DNA of 27,752 nt from Suilimivivens sp964571145 (GTDB lineage Bacteria; Bacillota; Clostridia; Lachnospirales; Lachnospiraceae), in assembly GCA_964571145.1 (NCBI GenBank), contig CAZNAP010000026.1:1-27752 (forward strand). Direction: 5' to 3'. Position numbers and translations under genes: made by a program. The notes below the pieces were generated by a model. It worked only from the letters and a program-made list of their open reading frames with translations, searched no databases and was not told the DNA's origin. Positions 8,602 to 15,679 of the stretch are shown piece by piece (position 1 is the stretch's first letter; every line of letters begins with the position of its first letter).

Positions 8602-10461
8602 ATGAATAAAATAGAAAATAACATGCGATTTTTAGGAAAAGTAGTACAAAGTTTCTTTTCCACCTGCGCTTTGATGAAGGCCTGCCGTATGGAACCCGGC
8701 AATATATTAACACTGGTCTTCTTTCTTCTTTGTCTGCTGTTCTTTTATCGACACGAGAAACCTACTTCAGCGCAGTCCCCTACATCTATGAGCACCACAC
8801 GTAGAATTACCTGTATTCTTTCCTTAGTGTTCACCACTCTGTATGTTTTGGTGGACTACACGTATTATATTCAAAATCTGACCAATACCCTATTCCGTAT
8901 AGGCATCATTGCATCTGTGGTATGTGGCTTTTATTTTCTGTTTTATCACTTGCTATCATTTTTCTTTTATTACACCGGAAATGCCGAACAAATGAGCCAT
9001 TCCTTACTATTATCCGAAAAGCAGACTAATCTGCCTGTTAAGTCCAGCTTGCTGAAACGTATCCTTATTTTTTATTCTGTACATACTGGCTTAAGCGGTT
9101 TTCTACTCTGCCTGCTCTGTTGGTTGCCCTATTTTCTATATCAATTTCCAGGCATTATGACGCCCGACAGCATTAATCAGTTGGAGCAAGTCCTTGGCAT
9201 CATCCCTTATAGCAATCATCACCCCTGGGCTCATACCCTATTAATCAAACTTCTTTATTCCATCGGTTATGGACTGACTGGAAATATGGAGATTGCCATG
9301 TCTTTTTATACTTTTTTTCAGATGTGTATCATGGCATTAACCGTTTGGTATTTTATAAATACGCTAAAAAGATTTTATGTTAAGCCATTTATTTGTCTGG
9401 CTATTACCTTGTTCTATGCACTGATTCCTTTCCATGCAGTCTACTCCGTCACTGTCTGGAAAGATATTTTATTCGCCGGAGCAGTATTACTCTTTGGTTG
9501 TTCGTTCTTACGCTTCTATCAACAAATAAAGATTTATGATGTATGCATTTTCTTTATATCAGGATTAATGATGTGCCTGTTCCGTTCCAATGGGTGGTAT
9601 GCGATGCTCCTGTGTCTGCCTTTCCTCCTCATTGGATTGTGTAGAAAAAGAAGTTGCTCTGCTACTCCTAATAAAAGATTCCGCAAACTGCTTTTGCCGA
9701 CGTTACTATGTATTTACCTAATCGCTGCATTATTCAAATATCCGATTATGAATGCCTATGATGTCAAGAAACCTGATTTCATTGAATTTCTGGCAATTCC
9801 TACGCAGCAGATAACTGCTGTCCTATGTAATGATCGTGAATTAACACAGGAACAGCAGCAGCAAATTGAAAATGTGATTGACCTAACTCACATCAAAGCA
9901 CTATATGACTCTCATTATGCTGATAACATCAAAGAACTGGTACGTGCCGGCAACCAGGATTATCTGATTGCTCACAAGGGAGAGTTCCTGAAACTATGGA
10001 TTCAGCTAGGCCTCAAGTATCCCGGGGATTATCTGAAAGCTTACATCGATCAAACCTATGGTTACTGGTATCCGGGTTCTTTTTATCGTGTAGCAGAGGG
10101 GGAAGGGATCAGTGCCTCTAATTTAGGCATTTCCCATACGCCTTTAATTGGTGGTCCCTTGGTTGTCAAAACGAAAGAAATTGCGATTAAGCTTGGCAGC
10201 ATGCTCCCTCTCTATGGCACCTTGTGGAGTATGGGTGTGGCTTGCTGGCTACTCATATTTAGCATAGGAAATGCACTTGTCCGACAGGAAAAGCAAAAAC
10301 TTCTCCTTTATCTTCCAAGTGCAGCTATTTTACTGTCTGTACTCATTGCAACTCCAGTTGCCACTGATTTCAGATATGCTTATTTTATGGTTTTTTCACT
10401 TCCGTTTTATCTCATTACAACATTACTACCTTTGGAAAAGCCCAGCATTGACGCCAAATAA
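8602..10461 (+). CDS. DUF6020-like polytopic membrane protein, GT-C type
   Basis: A 619-residue integral membrane protein with about 12 hydrophobic segments. Conserved-looking polar motifs sit on loops: PGIMTPDSINQ (183-193), SNHHPWAHTLLIK (204-216), VTVWKDILFA and LFRSNGWYAML. This pattern matches what I know as the DUF6020 family and recalls GT-C glycosyltransferases that use lipid-phosphate sugars outside the membrane. That activity is inference. The start is set by GAGGGG upstream of 8602. It has its own strong promoter and is divergent from a GT2 gene, which supports a glycan role. Its stop codon directly abuts the stop of the convergent ABC ATPase gene. Confidence 0.75.
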   Translation: MNKIENNMRFLGKVVQSFFSTCALMKACRMEPGNILTLVFFLLCLLFFYRHEKPTSAQSPTSMSTTRRITCILSLVFTTLYVLVDYTYYIQNLTNTLFRIGIIASVVCGFYFLFYHLLSFFFYYTGNAEQMSHSLLLSEKQTNLPVKSSLLKRILIFYSVHTGLSGFLLCLLCWLPYFLYQFPGIMTPDSINQLEQVLGIIPYSNHHPWAHTLLIKLLYSIGYGLTGNMEIAMSFYTFFQMCIMALTVWYFINTLKRFYVKPFICLAITLFYALIPFHAVYSVTVWKDILFAGAVLLFGCSFLRFYQQIKIYDVCIFFISGLMMCLFRSNGWYAMLLCLPFLLIGLCRKRSCSATPNKRFRKLLLPTLLCIYLIAALFKYPIMNAYDVKKPDFIEFLAIPTQQITAVLCNDRELTQEQQQQIENVIDLTHIKALYDSHYADNIKELVRAGNQDYLIAHKGEFLKLWIQLGLKYPGDYLKAYIDQTYGYWYPGSFYRVAEGEGISASNLGISHTPLIGGPLVVKTKEIAIKLGSMLPLYGTLWSMGVACWLLIFSIGNALVRQEKQKLLLYLPSAAILLSVLIATPVATDFRYAYFMVFSLPFYLITTLLPLEKPSIDAK

Positions 10462-11184
10462 CTATAATACTTTGGATAAAAAATCCTGCAATCTCTGGCA
10501 CTGAGGATTGGAAAAGAATTCCGTGGGCGTATTTTCTTCCATAATAACGCCTTCATCCATGAACAGCACCTTGGTACCCACTTCTCTTGCAAAGCCCATT
10601 TCATGGGTAACCACCACCATGGTCATGCCGGATCTGGCCAGTTCCTTCATAACATCCAATACTTCCCCTACCATTTCCGGATCCAATGCAGAAGTCGGTT
10701 CATCAAAAAGCATGACACGCGGATTCATAGCCAGGGAGCGAACAATAGCAATTCTCTGTTTTTGCCCACCGGAAAGCTGACTGGGATAAGCATCTGCCTT
10801 CTCCCGAAGTCCTACACGATCTAACAGTCTGAGTGCATTTTCACTGGCTTCCTCTTTATTCATGAGCTTGAGCTTAATGGGTGCCAGCGTAATATTATCC
10901 ATAATTGATAAATTATTGAACAAATTAAAGCTCTGAAATACCATTCCCATATGTTCTCTAATTTGGTCGATATTGGCCTTGGGACTGGTAATTAACTGTC
11001 CGTCGAACCAGATTTCGCCACCGGTTGGCTGCTCCAACAAATTCAGGCATCGAAGAAATGTGCTTTTCCCAGAACCGGATGGGCCTACAACAACAATCTT
11101 TTCGCCCGGATGCACATGATAATTAATGCCTCTCAGTACGTGGTTATCTTCAAATTTCTTATGCAGATCCTTAACGATTATCAC
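10462..11184 (-). CDS. Polar amino acid ABC transporter ATP-binding protein
   Basis: Energy-coupling ATPase of a polar amino-acid importer, at the cytosolic face. Walker A GPSGSGKST (34-42), Q-loop MVFQSFNLFNN (81-91), signature LSGGQKQR (137-144), Walker B VMLFDEPTSALDPE and the H-loop VVTHEMGFA are all intact. The 240-residue length is normal for GlnQ/TcyC-type proteins. The start is GTG at 11184, overlapping the last 14 bases of the permease gene, with AGGAG about 11 nt upstream, so translational coupling is likely. The substrate cannot be fixed from the ATPase. Confidence 0.95.
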   Translation of the reverse strand: MIIVKDLHKKFEDNHVLRGINYHVHPGEKIVVVGPSGSGKSTFLRCLNLLEQPTGGEIWFDGQLITSPKANIDQIREHMGMVFQSFNLFNNLSIMDNITLAPIKLKLMNKEEASENALRLLDRVGLREKADAYPSQLSGGQKQRIAIVRSLAMNPRVMLFDEPTSALDPEMVGEVLDVMKELARSGMTMVVVTHEMGFAREVGTKVLFMDEGVIMEENTPTEFFSNPQCQRLQDFLSKVL

Positions 11185-11872
11185 TTTTTCGCAGTCTCCT
11201 CTCCAGTTTATCCAACAAGATAGTCAATATCTTAATAATCACAAAATAAATAATGGCAGCACCAATCAATGGCATAAACGCTTCAAATGTTCGAGAAGAA
11301 ATCTGATTGGCCGCTCTGGTTAAATCAGTCAGACTAACATAACCTGCAATCGCAGTTTCTTTTAGCAAAACAATAAATTCATTTCCGATTGGTGGCAAAA
11401 CATTTTTAATCGCCTGTGGAATAATAATATAAATCATAGTCTGTGCTTTGGATAGTCCCAGTGACCTTCCTGCCTCCGTCTGCCCTTTATCCACGGCCAA
11501 AATACCTGCCCGGACAATTTCAGCCACATAAGCACCACTGTTAATACCAAAAGATAAAACTGCAACCAATATGCCGTTTTTACAACTTTTCATGATAATA
11601 AACCACATAATCAGCAACTGTAAAACAGAAGGTGTGCCCCTGATAATATCGATATAGATGTTGGCAAATCTCGCCCAAATAGTCTTCTTGCCGGTCTTCG
11701 TCACAGAAAGCTTCATAAGCGCTACGATTGTTCCGATTATCAGACCTAAAATAGCTGCAAAAAAAGCAATTTCCAACGTCACGCCCAGACCCTTTAGATA
11801 TAACTTCCATCTGTCCTCGTTGATATATGCCATATAAAACATCTGCTGTAATTTACCAAACCATTCCGACAT
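11171..11872 (-). CDS. Polar amino acid ABC transporter permease
   Basis: Inner-membrane channel subunit of the His/Glu/Gln/Arg/Cys permease type, 233 residues with about five membrane helices. The EAA coupling loop is EAGRSLGLSKAQTMIYIIIPQA, followed by PPIGNEFIVLLKETAIAGYV, which is typical of this family. RGTPSVLQLLIMWF is the usual second-helix motif. GAAAGGAATC precedes the ATG. It is separated from the upstream binding-protein gene by an 88-bp gap containing a strong intrinsic terminator, so it should be made in smaller amounts than the binding protein. Confidence 0.95.
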   Translation of the reverse strand: MSEWFGKLQQMFYMAYINEDRWKLYLKGLGVTLEIAFFAAILGLIIGTIVALMKLSVTKTGKKTIWARFANIYIDIIRGTPSVLQLLIMWFIIMKSCKNGILVAVLSFGINSGAYVAEIVRAGILAVDKGQTEAGRSLGLSKAQTMIYIIIPQAIKNVLPPIGNEFIVLLKETAIAGYVSLTDLTRAANQISSRTFEAFMPLIGAAIIYFVIIKILTILLDKLERRLRKSDNR

Positions 11873-11890
11873 CTTTAGGATTCCTTTCTT

Positions 11891-11929
11891 CTAAAAAGAG
11901 GATAGCATGTATGAGTATGCTATCCTCTT
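11891..11929 (-). terminator. Intrinsic terminator between binding protein and permease genes
   Basis: A perfect 13-bp stem (AAGAGGATAGCAT at 11896-11908 pairs with 11917-11929) with an 8-nt loop. On the minus strand it is followed by TTTTT. It lies after the binding-protein stop and about 20 nt before the permease start, so it should act as a partial terminator. Confidence 0.85.
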
Positions 11930-11960
11930 ATAATACCATAACAAACTGAATTGTGACTAA

Positions 11961-12740
11961 TTAGTTTTCAATATAAGTCTTAACTAATTCATCAAAAGTT
12001 CCGTCTTCTTTCATCTCTGCAAGGGCTTTATTAACTGCCTCAACCAAAGCTTTATCGCCTTCAGGCATAGCAATTGCGTAGAATTCAGGTTCAAATTCAA
12101 ATGCGGTGCCTTCTAAAGCTGTAACCTGGTCTGCAAATTTACTTTCAAAAACAAGTGCAGGATTCTTATCAATAATGACACAATCAACTCTTCCGTTAAT
12201 CAAATCATTTACTGCATCAACAGCTTTGTTATAACGGGAAACCGTGGTTCCTTCGATATCATCTGTAGCAATGAAATCACCTGTTGTTCCCATCTGAACG
12301 CCAATTGTCTTGCCAACTAAATCAGCTGCTGTAGCAATAGCAGAACCTTCGGGAACAATTACATATTGTACGGCTTCGTAATAAGTTTCAGAGAAATCAA
12401 CAGTTGCTTCTCTTTCTTCTGTTACGGTCATACCAGCAATCGCTACATCAATCTTGTTTCCGATAGAAGATACCAGTGAATCAAATTCCATATCTTCGAT
12501 TTGAACTTCTACACCCATCTTTTCACCGATTGCTTTGATTAAAGCCATATCAAAACCGTCAGGTGCGCCACTTTCTCCAATGTATTCAAAAGGTGGGAAT
12601 GCTGCGTTTGTACCTGCTGTCAAAACACCGTCAGCAATTGCTGCTGAAGCTGCTGCGTCTGTTGATGCTGCTTTACTACAGCCGGTAAGCAGACTCATTG
12701 TCATTACTGTTACCAGTAACATTGCAAATAACTTTTTCAT
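11961..12740 (-). CDS. Amino acid ABC transporter substrate-binding lipoprotein
   Basis: Extracellular solute-binding lipoprotein (SBP family 3) of 259 residues. The signal peptide MKKLFAMLLVTVMTMSLLTGC ends in the lipobox LLTGC, with the lipidated Cys at 21. The mature part has the family motifs AGTNAAFPPFEYIGESG, GFDMALIKAIGEKMG and IDVAIAGMTVTEEREATVDFSETYY. The ATG at 12740 is chosen because GAGGAGGATAAT lies 6 nt upstream and a proper signal peptide starts there; an upstream in-frame ATG at 12809 is outside the leader promoter logic. It is the first gene of the importer operon. Substrate within the polar amino-acid class is unknown. Confidence 0.95.
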   Translation of the reverse strand: MKKLFAMLLVTVMTMSLLTGCSKAASTDAAASAAIADGVLTAGTNAAFPPFEYIGESGAPDGFDMALIKAIGEKMGVEVQIEDMEFDSLVSSIGNKIDVAIAGMTVTEEREATVDFSETYYEAVQYVIVPEGSAIATAADLVGKTIGVQMGTTGDFIATDDIEGTTVSRYNKAVDAVNDLINGRVDCVIIDKNPALVFESKFADQVTALEGTAFEFEPEFYAIAMPEGDKALVEAVNKALAEMKEDGTFDELVKTYIEN

Positions 12741-12762
12741 AATATTATCCTCCTCGTTGCGT

Positions 12763-12777
12763 TTGCATAAAATGCAA
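12763..12777. repeat. Inverted repeat in the binding-protein leader
   Basis: TTGCATAAAATGCAA is a 6-bp perfect inverted repeat around AAA. Its centre lies about 17 nt after the predicted transcript start. This is a position where a repressor would block the promoter, so it is a candidate operator. Confidence 0.4.
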
Positions 12778-12793
12778 TTCATTAACAAACACG

Positions 12794-12822
12794 AGTCTAT
12801 CACATTCACTGCCTAAAATCAA
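12794..12822 (-). promoter_or_regulatory. Promoter of the amino acid ABC operon
   Basis: On the minus strand TTGATT (12822-12817), a 17-bp spacer and TAGACT (12799-12794) give a fair sigma-A match. The -35 overlaps the stop codon of the upstream Cys/His-repeat gene. Start near 12787 gives a leader of about 47 nt. Confidence 0.65.
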
Positions 12823-14372
12823 GATATGACGAATATCATTTCTTTATTTAAGTATACGGAAATACGCTTATCTTCTCTACAAATCACTAATTCCTGCTCC
12901 TGTGTTCTGCCTAGCATAAAAAGTCCCGGTTTGACGCAATATCGGTTAGTACTGGCACGTTCGTTCATTGCTTCCTTAATTGTAATCACCATGCCTTCCG
13001 CATCACATTGCACCAAGCATCTCCCTAAATAAATCATTCTTCCTTCCCCATCATCATTATATAAGCGGACACTTCTTTTTAAGTATAGAATCAGGAAAAG
13101 CAAGCCGCATAATAACAACAGACTCCCCGCTGTCACTGTAATAATCCGAACCACAGGTGTTGCAAAGAAGCCTACTTCTTGTTCCATTTGTACTGGGGAC
13201 AAGGGAACGGCCTGCGTTGCATCCTTATTCGGAATCTCTACAATTTGAGTGTCTTCCAGATGAGTTTCTTCTATAATAGGTATGGGGGGTGTAGACTGCG
13301 GTGTGGTTGTTGGAGTAGGACTTGCGGATGTGATCGGAGCCTTTTCCTTTTGTATTGTTTTATCCTGTATGGCATCTGCCTGTTTTTTGTCCGATTTCGC
13401 CGTTGGGATGGCCGACATGGTAGGTGCCGCCGTTGGAGTAACTGAAGGGGTAGGCGTATATATAGTCTGCTCGATAAGATTCTCATCCTCGACGGAATTG
13501 TTGTTTGATTGTTCTGAATCCGTATTGGCTTCTGCTTCTGTATTGTCAACTGGAAGCGGTACATATATATTGGTTTCATCCCAGCCACAGTTAGTCTTAT
13601 AAGAATCAATTGTTTCCTCTGTTTTTACGCAACTCTGCACATGAGACTCAACTGTATTCTCATCTTTGCCACAATTATGGATATAGTACTCAATGGATTC
13701 CTCTGTCTTAGTACAGTTGTAACTATATCCCAATATGGCACTCGTATCCTCAGAACAAGATAAAACACTATATGTATGCGTATCCCAGTTCTGAAGCTCA
13801 CAAGAACAGCAAATCGTAATATCTTCCTGCGTTTTTCCAGAACCACAACTACTGTGTCTGACAGTGGCATGTATTCTGGCATGTTGCGTATCTCCATGAT
13901 GATAACACCAGTCACTGTACGTTTCATAATATCCAGACCAGGAATAATCTTCATGACATTCTTCCTGCCTTGAACAGGTGGAAGTATGCACATGTCTAAT
14001 AGGAACATAGCAAGCACCGCCCTCTGTTTCATTCCCCTCATGGACATGATGAACCGGTTCCTGATAGCAGCCGCTTCCGCTGTTCTCGTCGCCTGTATGT
14101 ACATGGTAAATTAATGTTTGATAACAGGAACCGCCCTCACTTTCTGAGCCTTCATGGACATGATAGACCGGTTCTCCGTAACATCCGTTATTTTCCTGAG
14201 GATTCCCGGTATGTACGTGATAAACAGCTCTCTCTGCTGCTTGCACCGACAGTTGCGGCATCATTCCGAGCAACAGCACAAAAGCTGCAGCCACCGCTAA
14301 AATCTCTCTCAAACTCTTTTTGATTCTATAAACTCTAATCTTCTTTTTCTTTCTGATAATCAGTTTTCTCAT
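12819..14372 (-). CDS. Membrane-anchored Cys/His-repeat surface protein, function unknown
   Basis: A 517-residue protein. A basic N-terminus and signal-like helix (about 23-46, ending SVQAA) lead to an outside region. Four 19-20-residue repeats at about 49-125 follow the scheme (V/I/A)YHVHxG-x(6-8)-GxCY, with a fifth HVHTSTC. A second array at about 206-262 has Cys every 14 residues (206, 220, 234, 248, 262) in a CxKTEExI pattern. A Thr/Pro/Ser stalk (305-365) precedes a transmembrane helix (about 408-431) and an 85-residue, strand-rich cytosolic tail. AGAAAGGA lies 8 nt before the ATG. I recognise such repeats from Lachnospiraceae proteins but know no function. Metal binding through His/Cys, or disulfide-built adhesion, are inferences. 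Confidence 0.85.
   Translation of the reverse strand: MRKLIIRKKKKIRVYRIKKSLREILAVAAAFVLLLGMMPQLSVQAAERAVYHVHTGNPQENNGCYGEPVYHVHEGSESEGGSCYQTLIYHVHTGDENSGSGCYQEPVHHVHEGNETEGGACYVPIRHVHTSTCSRQEECHEDYSWSGYYETYSDWCYHHGDTQHARIHATVRHSSCGSGKTQEDITICCSCELQNWDTHTYSVLSCSEDTSAILGYSYNCTKTEESIEYYIHNCGKDENTVESHVQSCVKTEETIDSYKTNCGWDETNIYVPLPVDNTEAEANTDSEQSNNNSVEDENLIEQTIYTPTPSVTPTAAPTMSAIPTAKSDKKQADAIQDKTIQKEKAPITSASPTPTTTPQSTPPIPIIEETHLEDTQIVEIPNKDATQAVPLSPVQMEQEVGFFATPVVRIITVTAGSLLLLCGLLFLILYLKRSVRLYNDDGEGRMIYLGRCLVQCDAEGMVITIKEAMNERASTNRYCVKPGLFMLGRTQEQELVICREDKRISVYLNKEMIFVIS
13994..14226 (-). repeat. Tandem repeats encoding HVHxG...GCY units
   Basis: About four imperfect units of 57-60 bp inside the Cys/His-repeat gene encode YHVHTG and HVHEG blocks ending in CY. 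On the plus strand they show as recurring CATGGACATGAT and GTACATGGTA-like words. Such an array could change copy number by recombination. Confidence 0.75.
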
Positions 14373-14434
14373 TTAAAAATCCTTTCTGCCACTAAGGCAT
14401 GAAAAATAATTCTGCACGGCTCTCTTTTGGGTAC

Positions 14435-14466
14435 AAAAAACTGCCCATGGGTATCCACAGACAGTT
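14435..14466 (-). terminator. Leader terminator (attenuator candidate) before the Cys/His-repeat gene
   Basis: On the minus strand AACTGTCTGTGG (14466-14455), loop ATAC and CCATGGGCAGTT (14450-14439) form a 12-bp stem with three G-U pairs, followed by a run of six T. It lies between the promoter at 14512-14540 and the gene start at 14372. An upstream ATCCA (near 14490) could pair with TGGAT in the left arm as an antiterminator. Confidence 0.8.
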
Positions 14467-14511
14467 CACATATTTTTCATTCAATTGGATTTCTAAGCGG
14501 TAAGTGTGTTT

Positions 14512-14540
14512 AGGATAGCATAGGCATGATGGCATGTCAA
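14512..14540 (-). promoter_or_regulatory. Promoter of the Cys/His-repeat gene
   Basis: On the minus strand a consensus TTGACA (14540-14535), a 17-bp spacer and TATCCT (14517-14512). Start is expected near 14505, giving a leader of about 133 nt that contains an intrinsic terminator. Confidence 0.7.
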
Positions 14541-14572
14541 TTGGAATAATTGGAAAAAAATCCATAAAAATA

Positions 14573-14601
14573 TTGTGTATCACACACATTCAATTTATAA
14601 T
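14573..14601 (+). promoter_or_regulatory. Promoter placing transcription start on the lipoprotein ATG
   Basis: TTGTGT at 14573-14578, a 17-bp spacer and a perfect TATAAT at 14596-14601. The A-rich stretch before it may act as an UP element. The last base of the -10 taken as -7 puts +1 at 14608, the A of the ATG. No Shine-Dalgarno sequence precedes this ATG. Confidence 0.7.
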
Positions 14602-14607
14602 GGTTCT

Positions 14608-15663
14608 ATGAAAACTTTGAATAATAAAACAAATTTTATACACACACGAATTCTTTTGTTACTTGCTCCGGCCATTTGCATCAGCCTGTTAACTGCCTGT
14701 GGAAAGGCACGTCCGGAGCCTGCTACTGCTTATATTCCAAAGGATTATTTGCAGGAATCCACCCTCTTAGAATATGACTTGAACACATTTAACACAATTC
14801 CCAATAATCCCAATGCAGCTCTAAGCGTTCCTACCTATATTACCAAGGTACAGGACACTTATTTTATTGTGGACTGCTATCACAACCAAGTCATTTATCA
14901 CGATAACCTTACTGACCCCTTATACGAGTGGCAGTTAATGACTTCTGATATCAACATGGGGCACACTTTAGCCAGTGATGGGCAGGTTTATCTAATTGAT
15001 GACACAGAAAATAACCGTATCCTAATTATGGAGAAGATGACCAATGAAAATGGAATGGATGTCTATGTTCCCACGCAAGAGTTTCGCAATATTGGTAATC
15101 GTCCTCATTATATAATTTATGATGAATATACAGATACCTTTTATGCTTGGAGCTCACAAAGTGGGGAAATGTATCTGTTCCGTCATGCTGAAAGCGATAC
15201 CAGAATGTACCTTACTGAGGTTCGTACTATTCCTTCGCTGAATGGGGTCTATGTACGTTCTTTTACCATTATTGAAAATCGCGTTTACTTTGTATCCGGC
15301 AACTCCACCATTATTGAAGCTGACCTTTATGACTTTAAAATTAGTAAAGAGTATGCTGTTCCTGCACAAATGGCCGGAATGATTCAGTTGACTCCAATCG
15401 AAGATTACTTTTACATTACTATTTCTACAGATAACACCGGTAATCAGGATTATGCCACTTTGCTTCGCGTGAAAGATCTGGATGATTTGGCAACTGGAAA
15501 ATATGAAGATGTTTACAGTAACTTTATCGGAGGCGGTACACCCTATTATATTACACAAATCGAAGGCACTTGGTACTTAACCGAACATCGTCTTCCCGGC
15601 CACTCTATTTGGAGTTTTAAGGTACAGGATAATACAATAACAGACGTTACTTCTATTTATTAG
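14608..15663 (+). CDS. Lipoprotein of unknown function, paired with a GT-C enzyme
   Basis: A 351-residue exported lipoprotein. The signal peptide has Lys/Arg in its n-region, a hydrophobic core RILLLLAPAICISLL and the lipobox LLTAC, with the lipidated Cys at 31. The mature part is strand-rich with recurring aromatic-Asp turns (YFIVDCYHNQVIYHD, QVYLIDDTENNRILIMEK, FYAWSSQSGEMYLFRH, VYFVSGNSTIIEADLYD), which looks like a beta-propeller. No catalytic motif was recognised. An in-frame GTG at 14575 would destroy the signal peptide, so the ATG at 14608 is used. It is 16 bp ahead of a GT-C glycosyltransferase gene and clearly co-transcribed, suggesting a shared extracytoplasmic glycan task (inference). 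Confidence 0.85.
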   Translation: MKTLNNKTNFIHTRILLLLAPAICISLLTACGKARPEPATAYIPKDYLQESTLLEYDLNTFNTIPNNPNAALSVPTYITKVQDTYFIVDCYHNQVIYHDNLTDPLYEWQLMTSDINMGHTLASDGQVYLIDDTENNRILIMEKMTNENGMDVYVPTQEFRNIGNRPHYIIYDEYTDTFYAWSSQSGEMYLFRHAESDTRMYLTEVRTIPSLNGVYVRSFTIIENRVYFVSGNSTIIEADLYDFKISKEYAVPAQMAGMIQLTPIEDYFYITISTDNTGNQDYATLLRVKDLDDLATGKYEDVYSNFIGGGTPYYITQIEGTWYLTEHRLPGHSIWSFKVQDNTITDVTSIY

Positions 15664-15679
15664 AAAGGATTTACCAAAG

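Noticed and set aside
13282..13602. Plus-strand open frame of 106 codons rich in Gly and Val
   Set aside because: It is the antisense of the Thr/Pro stalk of the Cys/His-repeat gene. Simple repeats keep the reverse frame open.
13625..14104. Minus-strand 159-codon frame inside the Cys/His-repeat gene
   Set aside because: It overlaps the well-supported gene in another frame, with no ribosome site and no recognisable pattern.
14389..14589. Minus-strand 65-codon open frame in the leader region
   Set aside because: It spans the promoter and terminator of the Cys/His-repeat gene and starts upstream of the predicted transcript.
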